In this document: positions 36,498 through 48,445 of the stretch, piece after piece
How the letters are laid out: every line of letters begins with the position of its first letter
Position numbering within the stretch: position 1 is the stretch's first letter
Assembly: GCA_036250195.1 (NCBI GenBank)
Contig: JAVHZZ010000005.1
Coordinates: forward strand, 74,953,505-75,017,504
Source of the DNA: Mixophyes australis
Lineage: Eukaryota > Chordata > Amphibia > Anura > Limnodynastidae
Length of the DNA stretch: 64,000 nucleotides
Direction: 5' to 3'
The notes under the pieces: model-generated
What the model was told of the DNA's origin: nothing
Seen by the model: only the letters and a program-made list of their open reading frames with translations
Databases searched by the model: none
Program-made: the position numbers and the translations under genes

Positions 36498-37727
36498 GTC
36501 ATTATTATTATTATTATTATCATTTATTTGTTAGGCGCCACAAGGTGTCCGCAGCGCCGTACATAGTACAAACAGTAAACCATAAAGGGTTAAACAGTAC
36601 AGAACAGTAAACACAAAGTACCAGTGCTTCAGAAACTCCGGGACAGACAAATGGAGTAAGGACGGAGCAGAAGAACAGGTGTGGAGACACGAGGGAAGAA
36701 GTGCCCTGCTCAAACGAGCTTACATCCTAAGGGAGGGTGGACGAAACAGACACAAGAGGGAGCGGTGATACCAGGGGAGAGAGGGAAGAGCGAGTAGGTG
36801 AGGGGTTAGGTGGATGATTGGTAGGCTTTAAGGAACAGGTGAGTTTTAAGTGCTCGTTTGAAGGGAGCGAGACGGATGGAGCGAGGGAGGTCATTCCAGT
36901 GTAGCTGGGCAGCTCGGGAGAAGTCTTGGATTCTGGAGTGAGAAGTGGTAATGAGTCAGTGGCAGAGCGCAGGGATCGGGCAGGAGTGTGAATGGTGAGG
37001 AGGTCAGAGATGTAGGGGGCAGTAGACTGGGAGAGAGCTTTGTAAGTGGTGGTAAGGAGTTTGAAGAGGATTCTGTAGGGGATGGGGAGCCAGTGTAGGG
37101 CAAGGCAGAGAGGGGAAGCAGAGGAGGAGCGGCGTGAGAGAAAGATGAGTCGCGCAGCCGCATTGAGTACAGAGCGGAGGGGGGCGAGATGAGAGAGAGG
37201 GAGGCCAGTGAGGAGAAGGTTGCAGTAGTCGAGGCGGGAGATGATGAGTGCATGGATGATGGTTTTGGTGGCGTCTTGTGAGAGGAAGGGTCGGATGCGG
37301 GCTATGTTGCGAAGTTGGAGTCTACAGGCTTGGGCAAGGGATTGGACATGGGGGGCAAAAGAGAGAGAGGAGTCAAGGGTGACACCCAGGCAATGGAGTT
37401 GGGTAACAGAGGAGATGGTGGTGTTGTTAACAACGATAGAGAGGTTGTGGTGGGAGGGGAGTTTGGGGGGAGGAAAGACAATGAATTCAGTTTTGGAGAT
37501 GTTAATTTTGAGAAAGCGGGAGGACATCCAGGAGGAGATGGCGGAGAGGCAGTCAGATACGCGAGAGATAAGGGAGGAAGAGAGATCAGAAGAGATGTAG
37601 AGTTGAATGTCGTCAGCATACAGGTGATACTGAAGACCAAAGGAGGAGATGAGCGCACCAAGGGAGGAAGTGTATAGCGAAAAGAGTAAAGGGCCGAGGA
37701 CAGAGCCCTGGGGGACATTACACACAT
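36498..37727 (-). pseudogene. L2-type LINE, RT C-terminal half plus 3' UTR
   Basis: On the minus strand from 37727 down, an uninterrupted frame of over 300 codons opens with [15 protein letters not shown] and then [10 protein letters not shown] (YADD at 37609-37620, intact). Next come [32 protein letters not shown] and TPARSLRSA, the order of L2/CR1-clade ORF2. The frame shifts near the C terminus (about 36900). The 3' UTR has GGCGCCACAAGGTGTCCGCA words and an (ATT)n tail at 36501-36520. It lacks the endonuclease and the RT fingers because the insertion is 5'-truncated. This is the best-preserved L2 copy here. The plus-strand and alternate minus frames inside it are shadows. Confidence 0.9.
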
Positions 37728-37817
37728 TACACACTTCTACACACTTCTACACACATTACACACTTTTACATATTAGACACATCTACCAACATTACACACT
37801 TCTACATATAATAATAA
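37724..37817. repeat. Minisatellite at L2 5' junction
   Basis: Irregular tandem units of about 10-19 bp on the theme ACACATTACACACTTCTAC, roughly six copies, start precisely where the L2 similarity ends. It may be a target-site tandem repeat or have grown from the junction. Confidence 0.75.
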
Positions 37818-37939
37818 TGATGATGTTGAGAGCTAGGCACACTAAGAAGGGTCTCTTACAGTTTATTGCATTTGGCAAAACACTTATACAAACTGTATCT
37901 ATAATTTAAAATAGCAGTTATTATTACCTACAGAGTTTC

Positions 37940-38427
37940 TGTCACGCTTCAACATAAATCACAGCTATGGAGCCTGGTATGTGATGAAGCATAAAAGTGT
38001 TTATTGCTCAGAAAATACAGATAAATGGTACAAACACATTATAGCTATAACTGCAGACGCAGGAAGAATGGTTGGTAGAGAGAAGTGTAGTAGCAGCAGA
38101 ATGTGAAGTCCGAGAGCACAGGAGCAGCAGGGGGAACAAATCACAAGGAAGGCAATGAAACAACAATGACCAGCAAGGCTAACTGAGAGAGGCAGGTATA
38201 AGTAGAGAGACAATCAGGTGCTGGTGATTATTTAGTGCAGCAAGGTAACTCCTGGTAGTAGGAAGAAACAAGCACAGTAGCAGCACCTCTGGTAGATAAG
38301 AGGTCCTGTCAGACAAACATTCAATGAACACAATAATAAAGTCCAATAAATCCCAGAGGCAGGAGCTGCCCGAGATGAAGCAGCATCTAGGGGCGATGCT
38401 GCAGAGGAAGCGAGGCAGATCCTGACA
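37940..38427 (-). mobile_element. Solo LTR with perfect 5-bp TSD
   Basis: The 488-bp block begins TGTCACGC and ends CTGACA and is flanked on both sides by GTTTC (37935-37939 and 38428-38432). A 5-bp duplication and TG...CA ends are those of a Ty3/gypsy-type LTR, and the absence of any internal sequence makes it a solo LTR left by LTR-LTR recombination. Minus-strand orientation is preferred: AATAAA lies at 38000-38005 close to the minus 3' end, and that end reads CGTGACA like the LTR at 60929. Plus-strand AATAAA at about 38334 keeps the orientation slightly uncertain. Confidence 0.85.
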
Positions 38428-38432
38428 GTTTC

Positions 38433-41400
38433 CATTTTGTGGGTAAATACTTAAACGAGGCAGATATCCAACTTATCCAATGTAGTCCTCTCTCAGGCAG
38501 GAGCTGAAGATCAACATAGCTGACTCACTAACTGTCACTATAAAAGAATGACAGCATCAATAAAAAAGAGGGATGTTGAGGAGTCACACTGAGGGAAAAG
38601 TTCTTCAAAAGATTCATTTGAACACAATGGTAACAATAAAAAAAACTTACAGAAAATTAAAATCACTAAACATTTTATAGAGACTCTTGTAAATAATTGG
38701 TAAAAACTCATGTACAAGAAACATGATTTTTATTTAACGTCAACCTTTTCAGCTTTGTCCTCATGCCACTGCTGCTATATATTTCTGTTATTTCTCTATA
38801 CAATTTAACCATATGGAAAGGTTGGCATTGAGAATGCCTACAGCTGCCTTCACACAGTGATACCAGTAGGACATATTTTAATAATACTTACTTGATCTCT
38901 ACCAACCAGATAATGACGTTGATGGTCCAGACAGATATCTTTGGCTTGGCTCATGAATTGCCCTTTAGACCCAGCTTGACAATCAACCATATAGCACCCA
39001 TGCCAACAAACAGAATGACCGAAAATGAAATATATTGGACCATTTTTCCTTTTCATAAGCTTTAATCATCACATTCCCAGGTATATATGTAAAAACATTT
39101 AGCGCAATTTGCAGAACATCTTTTCATAAGATAATGGGGCACTGGCAGTTGTATTTTCTTGGCACAAAACTTTTTAATATGGTCCAATTAAGATTTGACT
39201 GTTTCAGTTGCAACAATATGCTTATATGTATTGGGAGTTGGTATGTGTGTGTACTATAAAAGGCTTTCTTGTAACATAAATATATTTTCATTATTATCTT
39301 TCAGTATTATTTCTTTTTTGTATATTGTATTTTATGTCATTTACATTTTTACTTTCATTAATTCTTTAAATACATATTTGTATTACTTTTATTATACTGT
39401 TCATAATATACTCCCTGCATTCATTTTCTGTGCCACTAAATTACTATATATAAATTATGTAACATTTATTGCTATCTATATTCATAAAAGTCTATAATAC
39501 TGACATAACCTGCATTCCATTCTAATAAATCCATTTGGTCATATTAGTATCTATACTACTATTCAATTTTTTGTTATTTGCTTATTCTTGTTTCCTATTC
39601 TTCTAGTGGTGCCATGTTTTTAATAAACAGCAACCAAAATTGTGAAAATAATAAATGCCTAGACCATACTCAAGGCACTACCTCACTTCTTGAATCTTTA
39701 CTAACACATGTGCAGCTAGTCTACTTAACAGCCTCATTAGGACTCTGTACTCTTTTTCTCTCAGCATCTCTTGGACTCTGCTGGCCTGGTCCCACTAGTT
39801 TAAATAAAGGGTCTGGTGGAACAGCATTGTTGGTAATATATTGCAAAGGTTCAATGACCACATGGCTGTAGGTGTCTCTTGTTTAGATGAAAATACAAGA
39901 AAGTAACAACACTTTCTATAAAACTGTCTCTTTCTCTCTACAGATGGCGATCTCTCCAATGTATCACAGATTATATGAATTCAATATAGGGACTTAATAG
40001 AAATGTTTAAATCACTGCTTTCCTTAGTTTGCCTTTGTTAAGTCCCTGGAAATGTCAGGGCCCACAAAGGGGCTTTGACATATTCCCTAATATCCAAGGC
40101 AGTTACTGTCAGGACTTTAAAAGAGTAGAATAAATGCATTATCGTGTGTGTTTAGTCCAAATGGACCACCAGTTGAATGAATAAAAAGAATGACACTCCA
40201 AGGTTTGCAAATCTTTGGGAATTTGAAGCTGCTCTATACTATCCCAGAAGAAGCAGAAACTGTACTGAACAGAATGCTAAAACCATATTGTATTATCAGA
40301 GGAGAAAGACACACTCATTCGAAATAAACACTTAGTGCTGTCATTCAGGTGTGATACAAAATGGCACTAATGTACAGATGAGTGCCTATTTTTGTCATCA
40401 TAAATTGCTCAGTTTGCGAGACATTCCACAAGTCGAGTCCTTGGGTAGCATACATGTTTTGGACAGCTCTCAAACTGTCCTTTAATACTTTATAACACAT
40501 CTAGTGTAGCTTGCCGGTATGCTCAGTGTTTATGTCCCCGTTACAAGAAAAATACTAGGCGTTCAGGTAAATAATTCTAAAATATAATCTTTACTACAAC
40601 TATAAAGTAAATCTCCTTCTAATAATAAAATAAATCCACACTATAAACTAATCCATCATTTTGATATGCATGATAAATAAGAATACAGGTATCAGTCATT
40701 TTGTTTGAAATAATATAATTTTATTTTATTTTTATATTTGTATTGTGATGAAAATTATTAGCTATGATTGTGTATTTTTGTAAGCGTATAATATGAAAAT
40801 AAGCAAAGAAAGTAAAATGAATCTGGGCCACAATAAATTCTTACTAACAGGACTATTTATCATTTGATTCTTTTCTGACAATGACTAAGAATGTGAGATT
40901 GACTCTTACAGAAATGGCTGTGCTCAACAGCATGCAGTCATCAACTTTTGGTTAACTATATGGTATAATTGAAAATGAATGATGTGTTCTTCTGTGAAAA
41001 TGGAATACAAGGAAACACAACAATTTATTTTAAAAAAGGACAAAATGATTATACAATAGTAGATTTGTAGATTTGTTGTAAACATGCGTCTGTAAATTCA
41101 GATTTTTGCCCTATTTAGTTATTATTGTGCATTATTTAAAATTCATTGAGGAAGCTATTGTGTCAGTACTTTAGCAAAATTGTTTTGGACAATGAAGGAA
41201 GCAGGCCTCAGTGGAGTTTGGGAGAGCAGCCAAAGTTTATGCAAGGGGAAAACGGGGTCGCAGAAATGAAGGATATAGGAAGAAGGTCTGCTGAAGCATT
41301 ATAAGCTGCTCCTCTGTGTGACTCATTTTATTATTAAGCATGGCAGCTGCACAGAGCAGATGTACAGAGCCTGTTTTTCCCAGCCCAAAGACTATATTAC

Positions 41401-41829
41401 TTATCACTAACACTATTTTTGAACAACAAAATGTGAAGCAACAAATAAAGAAAAATAGTCCTAAAGCTGCACTTTAAGAAATTAATAGATTCATTTTGTT
41501 CAACTAATAATTTAAAGACATCTAAAATAATAATAAAAAATATGTCATTTTGTAGTGTCTGCTCATTTAAAAATAAAGAAACATACTAATTTACACATTT
41601 TATTTTACCTTTGCTAACTGAAAAGTAAAACATAGGTTTAATAGGTTGCCCAACTTTTAAAGACATATTTTTGTCTCACTGATGGGACTATTTGTGATAG
41701 GAAAGAAGGTTTGGGAGCATTGTTTTTTGAATTTTTACTGTTTTTTTGTATTTTTACATTTCACATATCTGGTTTATTAGCATTTTTAAAAGTATATGAC
41801 AACAATTTATTATTGCAAGAGGTGAAGAA
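38433..41829. other. AT-rich DNA, no gene recognised
   Basis: No gene could be supported. One minus-strand frame (39056-38892) ends at a consensus-like splice donor (CAA|GTAAGTATT) and is discussed as a weak exon candidate. Other frames lack domains. Confidence 0.4.
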
Positions 41830-42680
41830 AGGGTGGATGCACCAAGGCAAAGGAGATGTACGAGCTGCTGGGTGAGAGGGAGTTAACCACACTCCTATAG
41901 TACTATGAAAAAGGGGATGTCACCTCGCGCTCGAGTACATTGATAGGGCAGATGTATGGAGGTTGTGGAGGATCCTGACGTACAGGCTGGGTGGGTATGG
42001 AAGATGGTAGAAATGAAATGATAACAGTGGATTGCATAGTGGGCAATGTCAATGGTTGTGCTGTTGTTAGAGGCAGTGATATTCAGCATTGCGTTCCACC
42101 AGTGGATGTTGCGAGGAAGCGTGTGGTCTTTCTGGCTCTCGCTGTGTCTGGTGTCTGTTGTGTAATTACCTTAATGAACGTGCATAAGAGCACGTGGTAA
42201 TGACACTAGTGCGGTGGTGTTGGGATGATCAGTGGGTTCGAGCGGGCTTCGATCAGTGCTTCAGATGTAGTCTTGAAGATGTGTGGTGCGCGTGGCAAAA
42301 TACCTGAGGTAGTAAGGGTGTGCGCCTGTAGGTTCCAGGCGGATGTCGCGTGACAGTGTTGAGCGAGCCTGTGTGTCGAGTGAGCTATCGAGTGAGGGGG
42401 AGCATCCACTGGTGTCTCATCGGCTGTGGTCCTCCCGTGTAAATGTTACTTCTTATTTGCAATAAACGTATAACGGTACATCACCATGTAGCTCGTTATT
42501 TCTCCCTGAGACGCAGCCGCTATATACCGCACGACCAGCAGCGCTAACACCCGGCGATCACCGGCAAGGGGCGGGCCCTAACTACAATCAAACGATCGGA
42601 ACATCACTGGAGGACCACTGCCGGCAAGACACCCGGGGACGTTCCCCCTCACTCGATCGCTCACCCGACACCCGCAATTA
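41830..42680. other. GC- and CpG-rich unclassified repeat
   Basis: Composition changes sharply from AT-rich to CpG-rich (CTCGCGCTCGAG, GCCGCTATATACCGCACGAC). Inside are an inverted repeat (42371-42445 against 42598-42671) and a plus-strand AATAAA at about 42462. Short frames on both strands do not match a transposase I know. It is probably a transposable-element terminus or LTR of unknown class. Confidence 0.45.
42371..42671. repeat. Inverted repeat, arms about 74 bp
   Basis: The left arm, starting GTGTCGAGTGAGCTATCGAG, matches the reverse complement of the right arm, GTGTCGGGTGAGCGATCGAG, and similarity continues inward through GTGGTCCTCC for about 74 bp with a few mismatches and small gaps. 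About 150 bp separate the arms. No target duplication seen. Confidence 0.75.
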
Positions 42681-44287
42681 ATTTATTCTCTACATCATTC
42701 AGAGACAGGTGTTGATCGGTCATTTCCAAAACACAAATGCACTTCTGAAGCACATTTTTCCTGTTTGACCCCATTTTTCCTGTTTGATCCCATTCAAACA
42801 GGAGGCGCCAGTTGGCTGAAAAGCTATTCCCAATAATAATGAAAATTGCCAAATGGAGAGATAGTACCAATGTTATTTTAGATTAGGATGTCTGGTGAGA
42901 ACCTAGGGAGAAGGCATAAAAAGAAGACATGGGCAAGAATTGATGATGCAATTTGCATTGTCAAGTGGGTGGGCCATAGCATACAATGACACAAACCAAG
43001 TCATCATGCCCCTGATTATACAGTGTTCACTAAGATGGGCAGGCCTTATGATGCAATTTACATTATGAGACATCAAGCCCACTTCGCAGGCTGGTGTGTG
43101 GAATTCATGGAGAATTGCTTGCTTTGCCAGGAGTCCAGATTGTTTACTAATAATATGGAAGTCTCCCAGGAGCAGCTATATAATAAGGCACAGTGTGGTT
43201 CTTGCTAATCAAGTGGGGGATATGATTTTTATGTGTTATGAAGCTGTACAAAAACAAAATTTAGCCTTTCACATACTTGTTTTCAACTTTTGAAGTACGA
43301 TGAGAAACAGTTCCACAGCTTAATGAAAAATAATACTCTTGAGTTATTTGAAAACTATAAAATATTAAGCCCATTTCAAGGTTCTTGTGAATAATGCATA
43401 ACTCAACAAAGGCCATATAACAACTTATCAGTCAACATTTTATTTTCAATTTTAATGATTCAGATGCAATATGATTAGCAAATTATTGTAGAGCAAATGA
43501 AACACTTTCACACTTCCTTTGTTGTAGGTGTAGCAATGTATCAGCACCATAGAGGTGTGAAGAGACATGAATTCTGCATGCAGTCTAATCTGAAATACCA
43601 AAGCTACTTCCTACACATTCTGAAGTATCTATCTCTCTTCTTCTGTCAAATTAAATCAAATCAACTATCTAAAAGTGATTACCTTATTTTTACAATTAAC
43701 AGTTGAAAATGACAGAATAGGAAGTTATAAATGATATGAAATGCTGTAGCTCTGAACCAAATTGCTTATAGGATTGTATTTACATATTTATTACCCTACA
43801 CCCGGTTTAGCTGTGCTATTGTAGGCTTATATATTGTGTATAAACATTTTCTGTAACCCATAGCAACCAATCAGACATTTACTTTCATTTTCAAAACTCA
43901 CAAAAAAAATCAAAGCTAGAATCATATAAAGCAAACTAAAATAAGTTTGGGCTGACTGTAAATACAGTGTTCCTAGAGATGTCCACAATAGTGTGGCAGG
44001 GAAGTTCAGGAAGAAGATAAGTAGAGGATAAACGTTGGTTACCTGGGCCAGTTATATGCTAGATACAGAATATGCTTGTGGGACATCACACTAAAATGTT
44101 TAAAATAGTTGGATGTATAAAATAGTTTCATACAGAGGTGCTTTTGACATCAGAATCTTCCTGCATCAGTCTAACAGGAGCCTCACATCACAACTCCTCT
44201 CTCATTGTACTCGAACACAGAAGTGGACAGGTCACTGCCATTCACAATATCACCGCACTCATATCCTGAAATACCCTGTGCTGATGT
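42681..44287. other. Unassigned sequence with small repeats
   Basis: Contains a hairpin at 42779-42802, a tandem pair of CATTTTTCCTGTTTGA at 42752 and 42772, and a fragment TAGCAACCAATCAGA at about 43862 shared with the hairpin MITE family. No gene supported. Confidence 0.4.
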
Positions 44288-44560
44288 TAATATTATTATT
44301 ATTATTAACTTTTATTTATAAGCTACCCCAAAAAGTCTGCAGCACCGTACATGATCCATAACACATTACATGTTACATGAAAAACAAAATACAAATACCA
44401 GACTTTCTGAATAAACAAATGAAATACATGTTAATGCAAATCAAATTATTTATGGGATAGTGAGTGAGAGTGATAGTAAGGACCAACATAAAGTAGGCCT
44501 GAGCTCAAGAAAACATGCAAGGGATGCAGACCTAAAGGTACAGAGGGTGATAGAATAGTA
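44288..44560 (-). mobile_element. L2-type LINE 3' UTR, diverged
   Basis: Starts with ATT repeats on the plus strand, then TTTATTTATAAGCTACCCCA and GTCTGCAGCACCGTACATGA, a diverged form of the GCGCCACAAGG...GCAGCGCCGTACA 3' UTR seen in the other L2 copies. No coding part. Confidence 0.7.
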
Positions 44561-44589
44561 GAAGAATAATAGAGGATATGGAAAGAGTT

Positions 44590-45680
44590 CTCTATATATG
44601 GAGACAACCCATACAAAGAACACATAGCATTTTGTAGATACATAGATGACATACTTCTATTTTGAGAGAGAACGGAATCAATATTCAACTAATTCATCAC
44701 ACACATCAACCAAAATAGACCCCAAACTTCACCCAAAAACACAACCAAAGTAGCATTAACATCCTAGATATTTAAAAGTCTCAAACTAACATCAATACTT
44801 TATACAAACTTATGGATAGTAATAACTTTATTTTAAAGAGCAGCTGCCACAAAAACTCATACATAAACAACATACCATTTATCCAATTTAGACGCCTAAA
44901 ATAAATTGCACAAAAAAAACTAGAGCAGGCAAAATACATTACAGAAATATTCCAAGAAAGAGTTTAAAGATACTAGAGACAGAATATAAAAAACCGACAA
45001 TACCACAAGAAACCTCAACCACCACCACACGTAATCTAAAAGGGTAAAAATCAGATTAATAACACAATATAATATAGATAGCTACGAAAGAATAAGTTCT
45101 GAGAAACATTGTAATATTGTAAAAAGTAATGAACACACAGGCTTCCTACTACTGGATAAACCACATATAACTAATCGAAAAGCAAGAAATGCAGATGTCA
45201 ACTGGTACCCAGCTTTCTAAAATCATCAACACTATGACCAACAGTGGATGAAATAGGAATCCAAGAAAGTTGTGTAAATTTAGACATCATAAAGCATGGA
45301 AAAACAATACAGCTAAGACATGTAATGATTTTAAATGTACCTCAAGTAAAACAATTTAAATACATCAAAGACTCACATGCAAATCCACCAATGTGGTATA
45401 CATATTAACATGTTTATGAAACCTAGTGTATGAAGGCCTCACAGCATGGCAACTAAACAAAAGAGTGCTAGAGCACATGAATAACATACAAAAACAAACA
45501 GAAAGTCTTGTAGAACAGGTCAAAACAATGCACAACAGAAAAATTGACAACTTTAACTTCACATGCATAGATTCCCAATTCAAGGGAGACATACAGAAAG
45601 CACTCTCTAGATTAGAAATCGAATGGATACATATATTCAAAAGGCTCAAACATAGCAACCTAACACATACATAGCTACTT
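44590..45680 (+). pseudogene. Penelope-like element with RT box and GIY-YIG remains
   Basis: CRYIDDILLF (about 44628-44657) is the RT catalytic box and is intact as a motif. Degraded RT C-terminal sequence follows, with a block near 45140 (NEHTGFLLLDK). The last part, 45426-45674, gives LTAWQLNKRVLEHMNNIQ and, after an insertion, IDSQFKGDIQKALSRLEIEW then IH. This fits the GIY-YIG endonuclease of Penelope-like elements, where the arginine in the KRVxEH helix and the glutamate before WIH are the expected catalytic landmarks. Many stops interrupt it. It differs from the other two Penelope remnants by keeping the endonuclease side. Confidence 0.8.
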
Positions 45681-47249
45681 GATACAAAGGACATTATGAT
45701 AATATCACTATCACAAAGGCACATAAGGAGCCAATCAGACTTGATAAGCACTGAAAGTTTAATTAATAAAAAACGAAGAGTTACAATAAAAATTACAATA
45801 TAGCTACAATAAAAATTGAGCACACAATTATCTGCTACACTTCATTTATGGGATCCCTGATGGGACACTTCACTCTCCTCTTATTTCTCAGCTTGTTTTG
45901 GAACAAGCCAAGCACTTGTTGATGCTAATCCTCTATGAACTTCTTATTCCATTAAAGAGAAGGAAGGAGTGTGGATTGGGATTATTAGACCTATCAGGGA
46001 TCCGGAAATGTGCAGTACTGCTTGGGACTGGTCAGCTACTACACCACCAAGGGCTTGGCAGAGTATACAATGCACTCCCCTCACTTCATTTTCCACTGCT
46101 CCCTTGGACACCCAATGCTCCAGTTTCATTATCAAGTAAGCTAATATCATAAAATCCAGAGCAGGGTACTACCCTTGCACACCTACCAGCCTAGGTTTTG
46201 CCTATGTGGCCTTCCCATACTTCCAGGTCAGATTACATCGATGTATGTCTGGGTGAGAGGAGCTTTAATTATATGTATAGATTAGCACAACATGTGGTTC
46301 GTGCATCTGATGTTTCATGTAAGAGTATAAAGGGTGAAAGGTTCTGCATGCATACATATTGTAAGACTAATATCTAGGGAGAAAGCCCTTAGTCTTCGTG
46401 GTTTTTTTAATAATTTTTTTTTCATTGTAGGTGCAGCTGTGAATCTGGTAAGCTTGTTTGTAGGGCTAAGCCCATGCACTTTACATTACATGTAAAAATA
46501 CTGGTTTCCGGTGCTGCATCTAAATCATATTTGCAAACATCTGAATACTCAGTTTAGTTGCACTATGCTGGTGGGCAAGTAAGTACAGTGGTGTATCTCT
46601 ATACCTAATATGAGTCAAGCTAGTATCATTGGTTAAAATGTTTCAAGTGTAGATGAATATTCCAATCTTAATACATATAAAACAGAACGCACATAAGTTT
46701 ATCTAAAAATGCTCAAGCGCATCTCAGAAGCTGAAATTCACACACTAGTAGCTTCTAGGACACATAAATCCAAATCATCATGATTGAAGCCTAGGTTTGA
46801 GTTTATGGATCATTCATTGTAATCCTGTAAGGAGCGTGTAAATCCTTACCTTCAGTGTTGAAATGCATTCAAGATGAGATTTAGCAGCTCACTTGGCTCA
46901 CATCCTAAACAACCCTTGTGATGTCACTCAGTTTTACAATAATAGTTACTGCTTGGTAAAGAATAGTCAAGGCAAATCTCCATACCCTGATACCTAGAAG
47001 AAAAACCCATAACATTGTTTTCAAGGGAGTATTGAAATTGTATATACAAATGTTTTGTTAAAGCCATGTAAAGAAGTTGAAGTGAGGCATTTAGCCAGAA
47101 CGCGGTTAAAATCATGTGGGTGAGTGACAAGAGTACTCACCATTCAACAATGCCTGCAGGAGATAGCAGCCAATAAAAACAAGAGGAGGGTCTTACTGAT
47201 CTTCATAAACTGTCAGCTCATGCAGTTCTCCCTCTGTTCCTTCATCCGG
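45681..47249. other. Unassigned sequence
   Basis: No gene supported. Segment 45830-46260 is somewhat less AT-rich and repeat-like but I could not classify it. Confidence 0.4.
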
Positions 47250-48024
47250 ATGAAGTGTGGAGTCAGGCTGAGTACTTTGGTAGCATTGTTTCTGTCTGCT
47301 GTTCTTTTCTTTTAGTGCATTTTCTTCTAGTATTTATCTTACTGCTCTCTTTTTATATATTTTTTCTGTCTCTTTTCCTTTCTCATATCTGCCCTCTCCC
47401 CTCCTTTCTCTTCCCCCCTTTCCCCCCCCTCCTCCCCCTTTTCTGTATCTCCAGTGACGCTATGGATCATCCTAGGGGAAGTGCTCTTGTGACGGATAGG
47501 GACAGCGAAGGGGCACGGTTAAGGTAGGAGGGCTGGGGGTGCATTAGAAGACAGGGCTTCCTCTTTCCCCTCCTCTTCCTCACTGCCTGTGACATTCCAG
47601 CAGCTGTGCATTGTTCAGAAGCTGGGAGACACATGCAGTCAGAGCAGCCCTTGGGTCCTCTGCTGGCCAGATAATTGGGAATCCCTCTTCTCCATATCGA
47701 GAATTAGACCCAGTCATCTGGGATGCTAACTTTTCCTGGGTTAGTGGGTCAGACCCCCCCTAACCAAAGGGAGCAGTTCCATTCATTTAGTCCATATGGG
47801 CCCCTCAGAGTTTAGGTCTATTTCTGTGAGTGGGGGTATTACCGGCGGGCGGTCTCCTCACGCAGTTCCCCCCAGTCAGGTCACAGCACACGTCACAGGT
47901 GATTCTCCGCTGGTCTTCTCCCAGAATTCGGATACCCAGTTTCAGATTCCCTCCTCTGCCCAGTCAGATATTGGTGGGCCTGCTTTTGGAGTGTCGAATC
48001 TAAATCAGAGTGTTTACCTGTAAG
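47250..48024 (+). pseudogene. DIRS-like element, 5' part and gag start
   Basis: A 60-bp pyrimidine tract (about 47383-47443) and CAG precede a frame beginning at 47463 (MDHPRGSALVTDRD) and stretches near 47796-48020 compositionally like the gag of DIRS retrotransposons. The assignment rests mainly on the other half of the element at 50.2-52.9 kb in the same orientation, with an endogenous retrovirus between the two. Frames are broken. Confidence 0.55.
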
Positions 48025-48445
48025 TGTTAGTTTTTTAGTTTATGAGCTCATCAGCTGGAGAGAAATAAATACACTACACATGTTTTGCGTGTACAATTAG
48101 CTCTGCTTTATTAGTTGCAAGTCCATATCTATATAGCAAAAATCACGTATTGCAGAAAACTACTCCCTAAAAGGTTTTAACGACTCATGCTTCCTTTACA
48201 CAGATCTTGCTACATTCTGCCATTTTCACACAGGAATACTCCCCAGGGGGGATTTGGTTTGTCTCCTGTTCTGCTATATTCAAGATCATGGGCAGTTTCT
48301 TGCAAACAATGAGTAACTCCTACAAACTAGCTGTATCTAATCTGTCTTTAAGCTATAAGAGAACAAAATGGCTAAAAGGCAACAAGATGGCGTCAGCTTA
48401 GCAAAATCACATTTCTCATCTTTTTATTCATTATTTTCCCTAACA
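48025..48445 (-). mobile_element. Endogenous retrovirus 3' LTR
   Basis: TGTTAG...CTAACA ends, 421 bp, with AATAAA on the minus strand (48108-48113) about 80 bp before the minus 3' end. The words GACGCCATCTTG and GCCATTTTGTTC are typical of vertebrate retroviral LTRs. Retroviral internal sequence lies on its right, which makes it the 3' LTR. A clean target duplication was not found. Confidence 0.7.

Noticed and set aside
37241..37677. Plus-strand frames of 119-120 codons
   Set aside because: They are antisense shadows of the L2 reverse transcriptase, whose motifs are on the minus strand.
41918..42355. Possible LTR bounded by TGTCAC and GTGACA
   Set aside because: The ends fit an LTR, but the flanking pentamers (GGGGA and GTGTT) do not match and no primer site or paired LTR was found.
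45365..45823. 152-codon minus-strand frame
   Set aside because: Antisense to the GIY-YIG region of the third Penelope copy; cysteine and leucine richness reflects the reversed AT-rich sequence.
47383..47455. Polypyrimidine tract and CAG as a host splice acceptor
   Set aside because: It sits just before the DIRS-like gag frame and no flanking exon or host domain was found, so a host exon cannot be supported.
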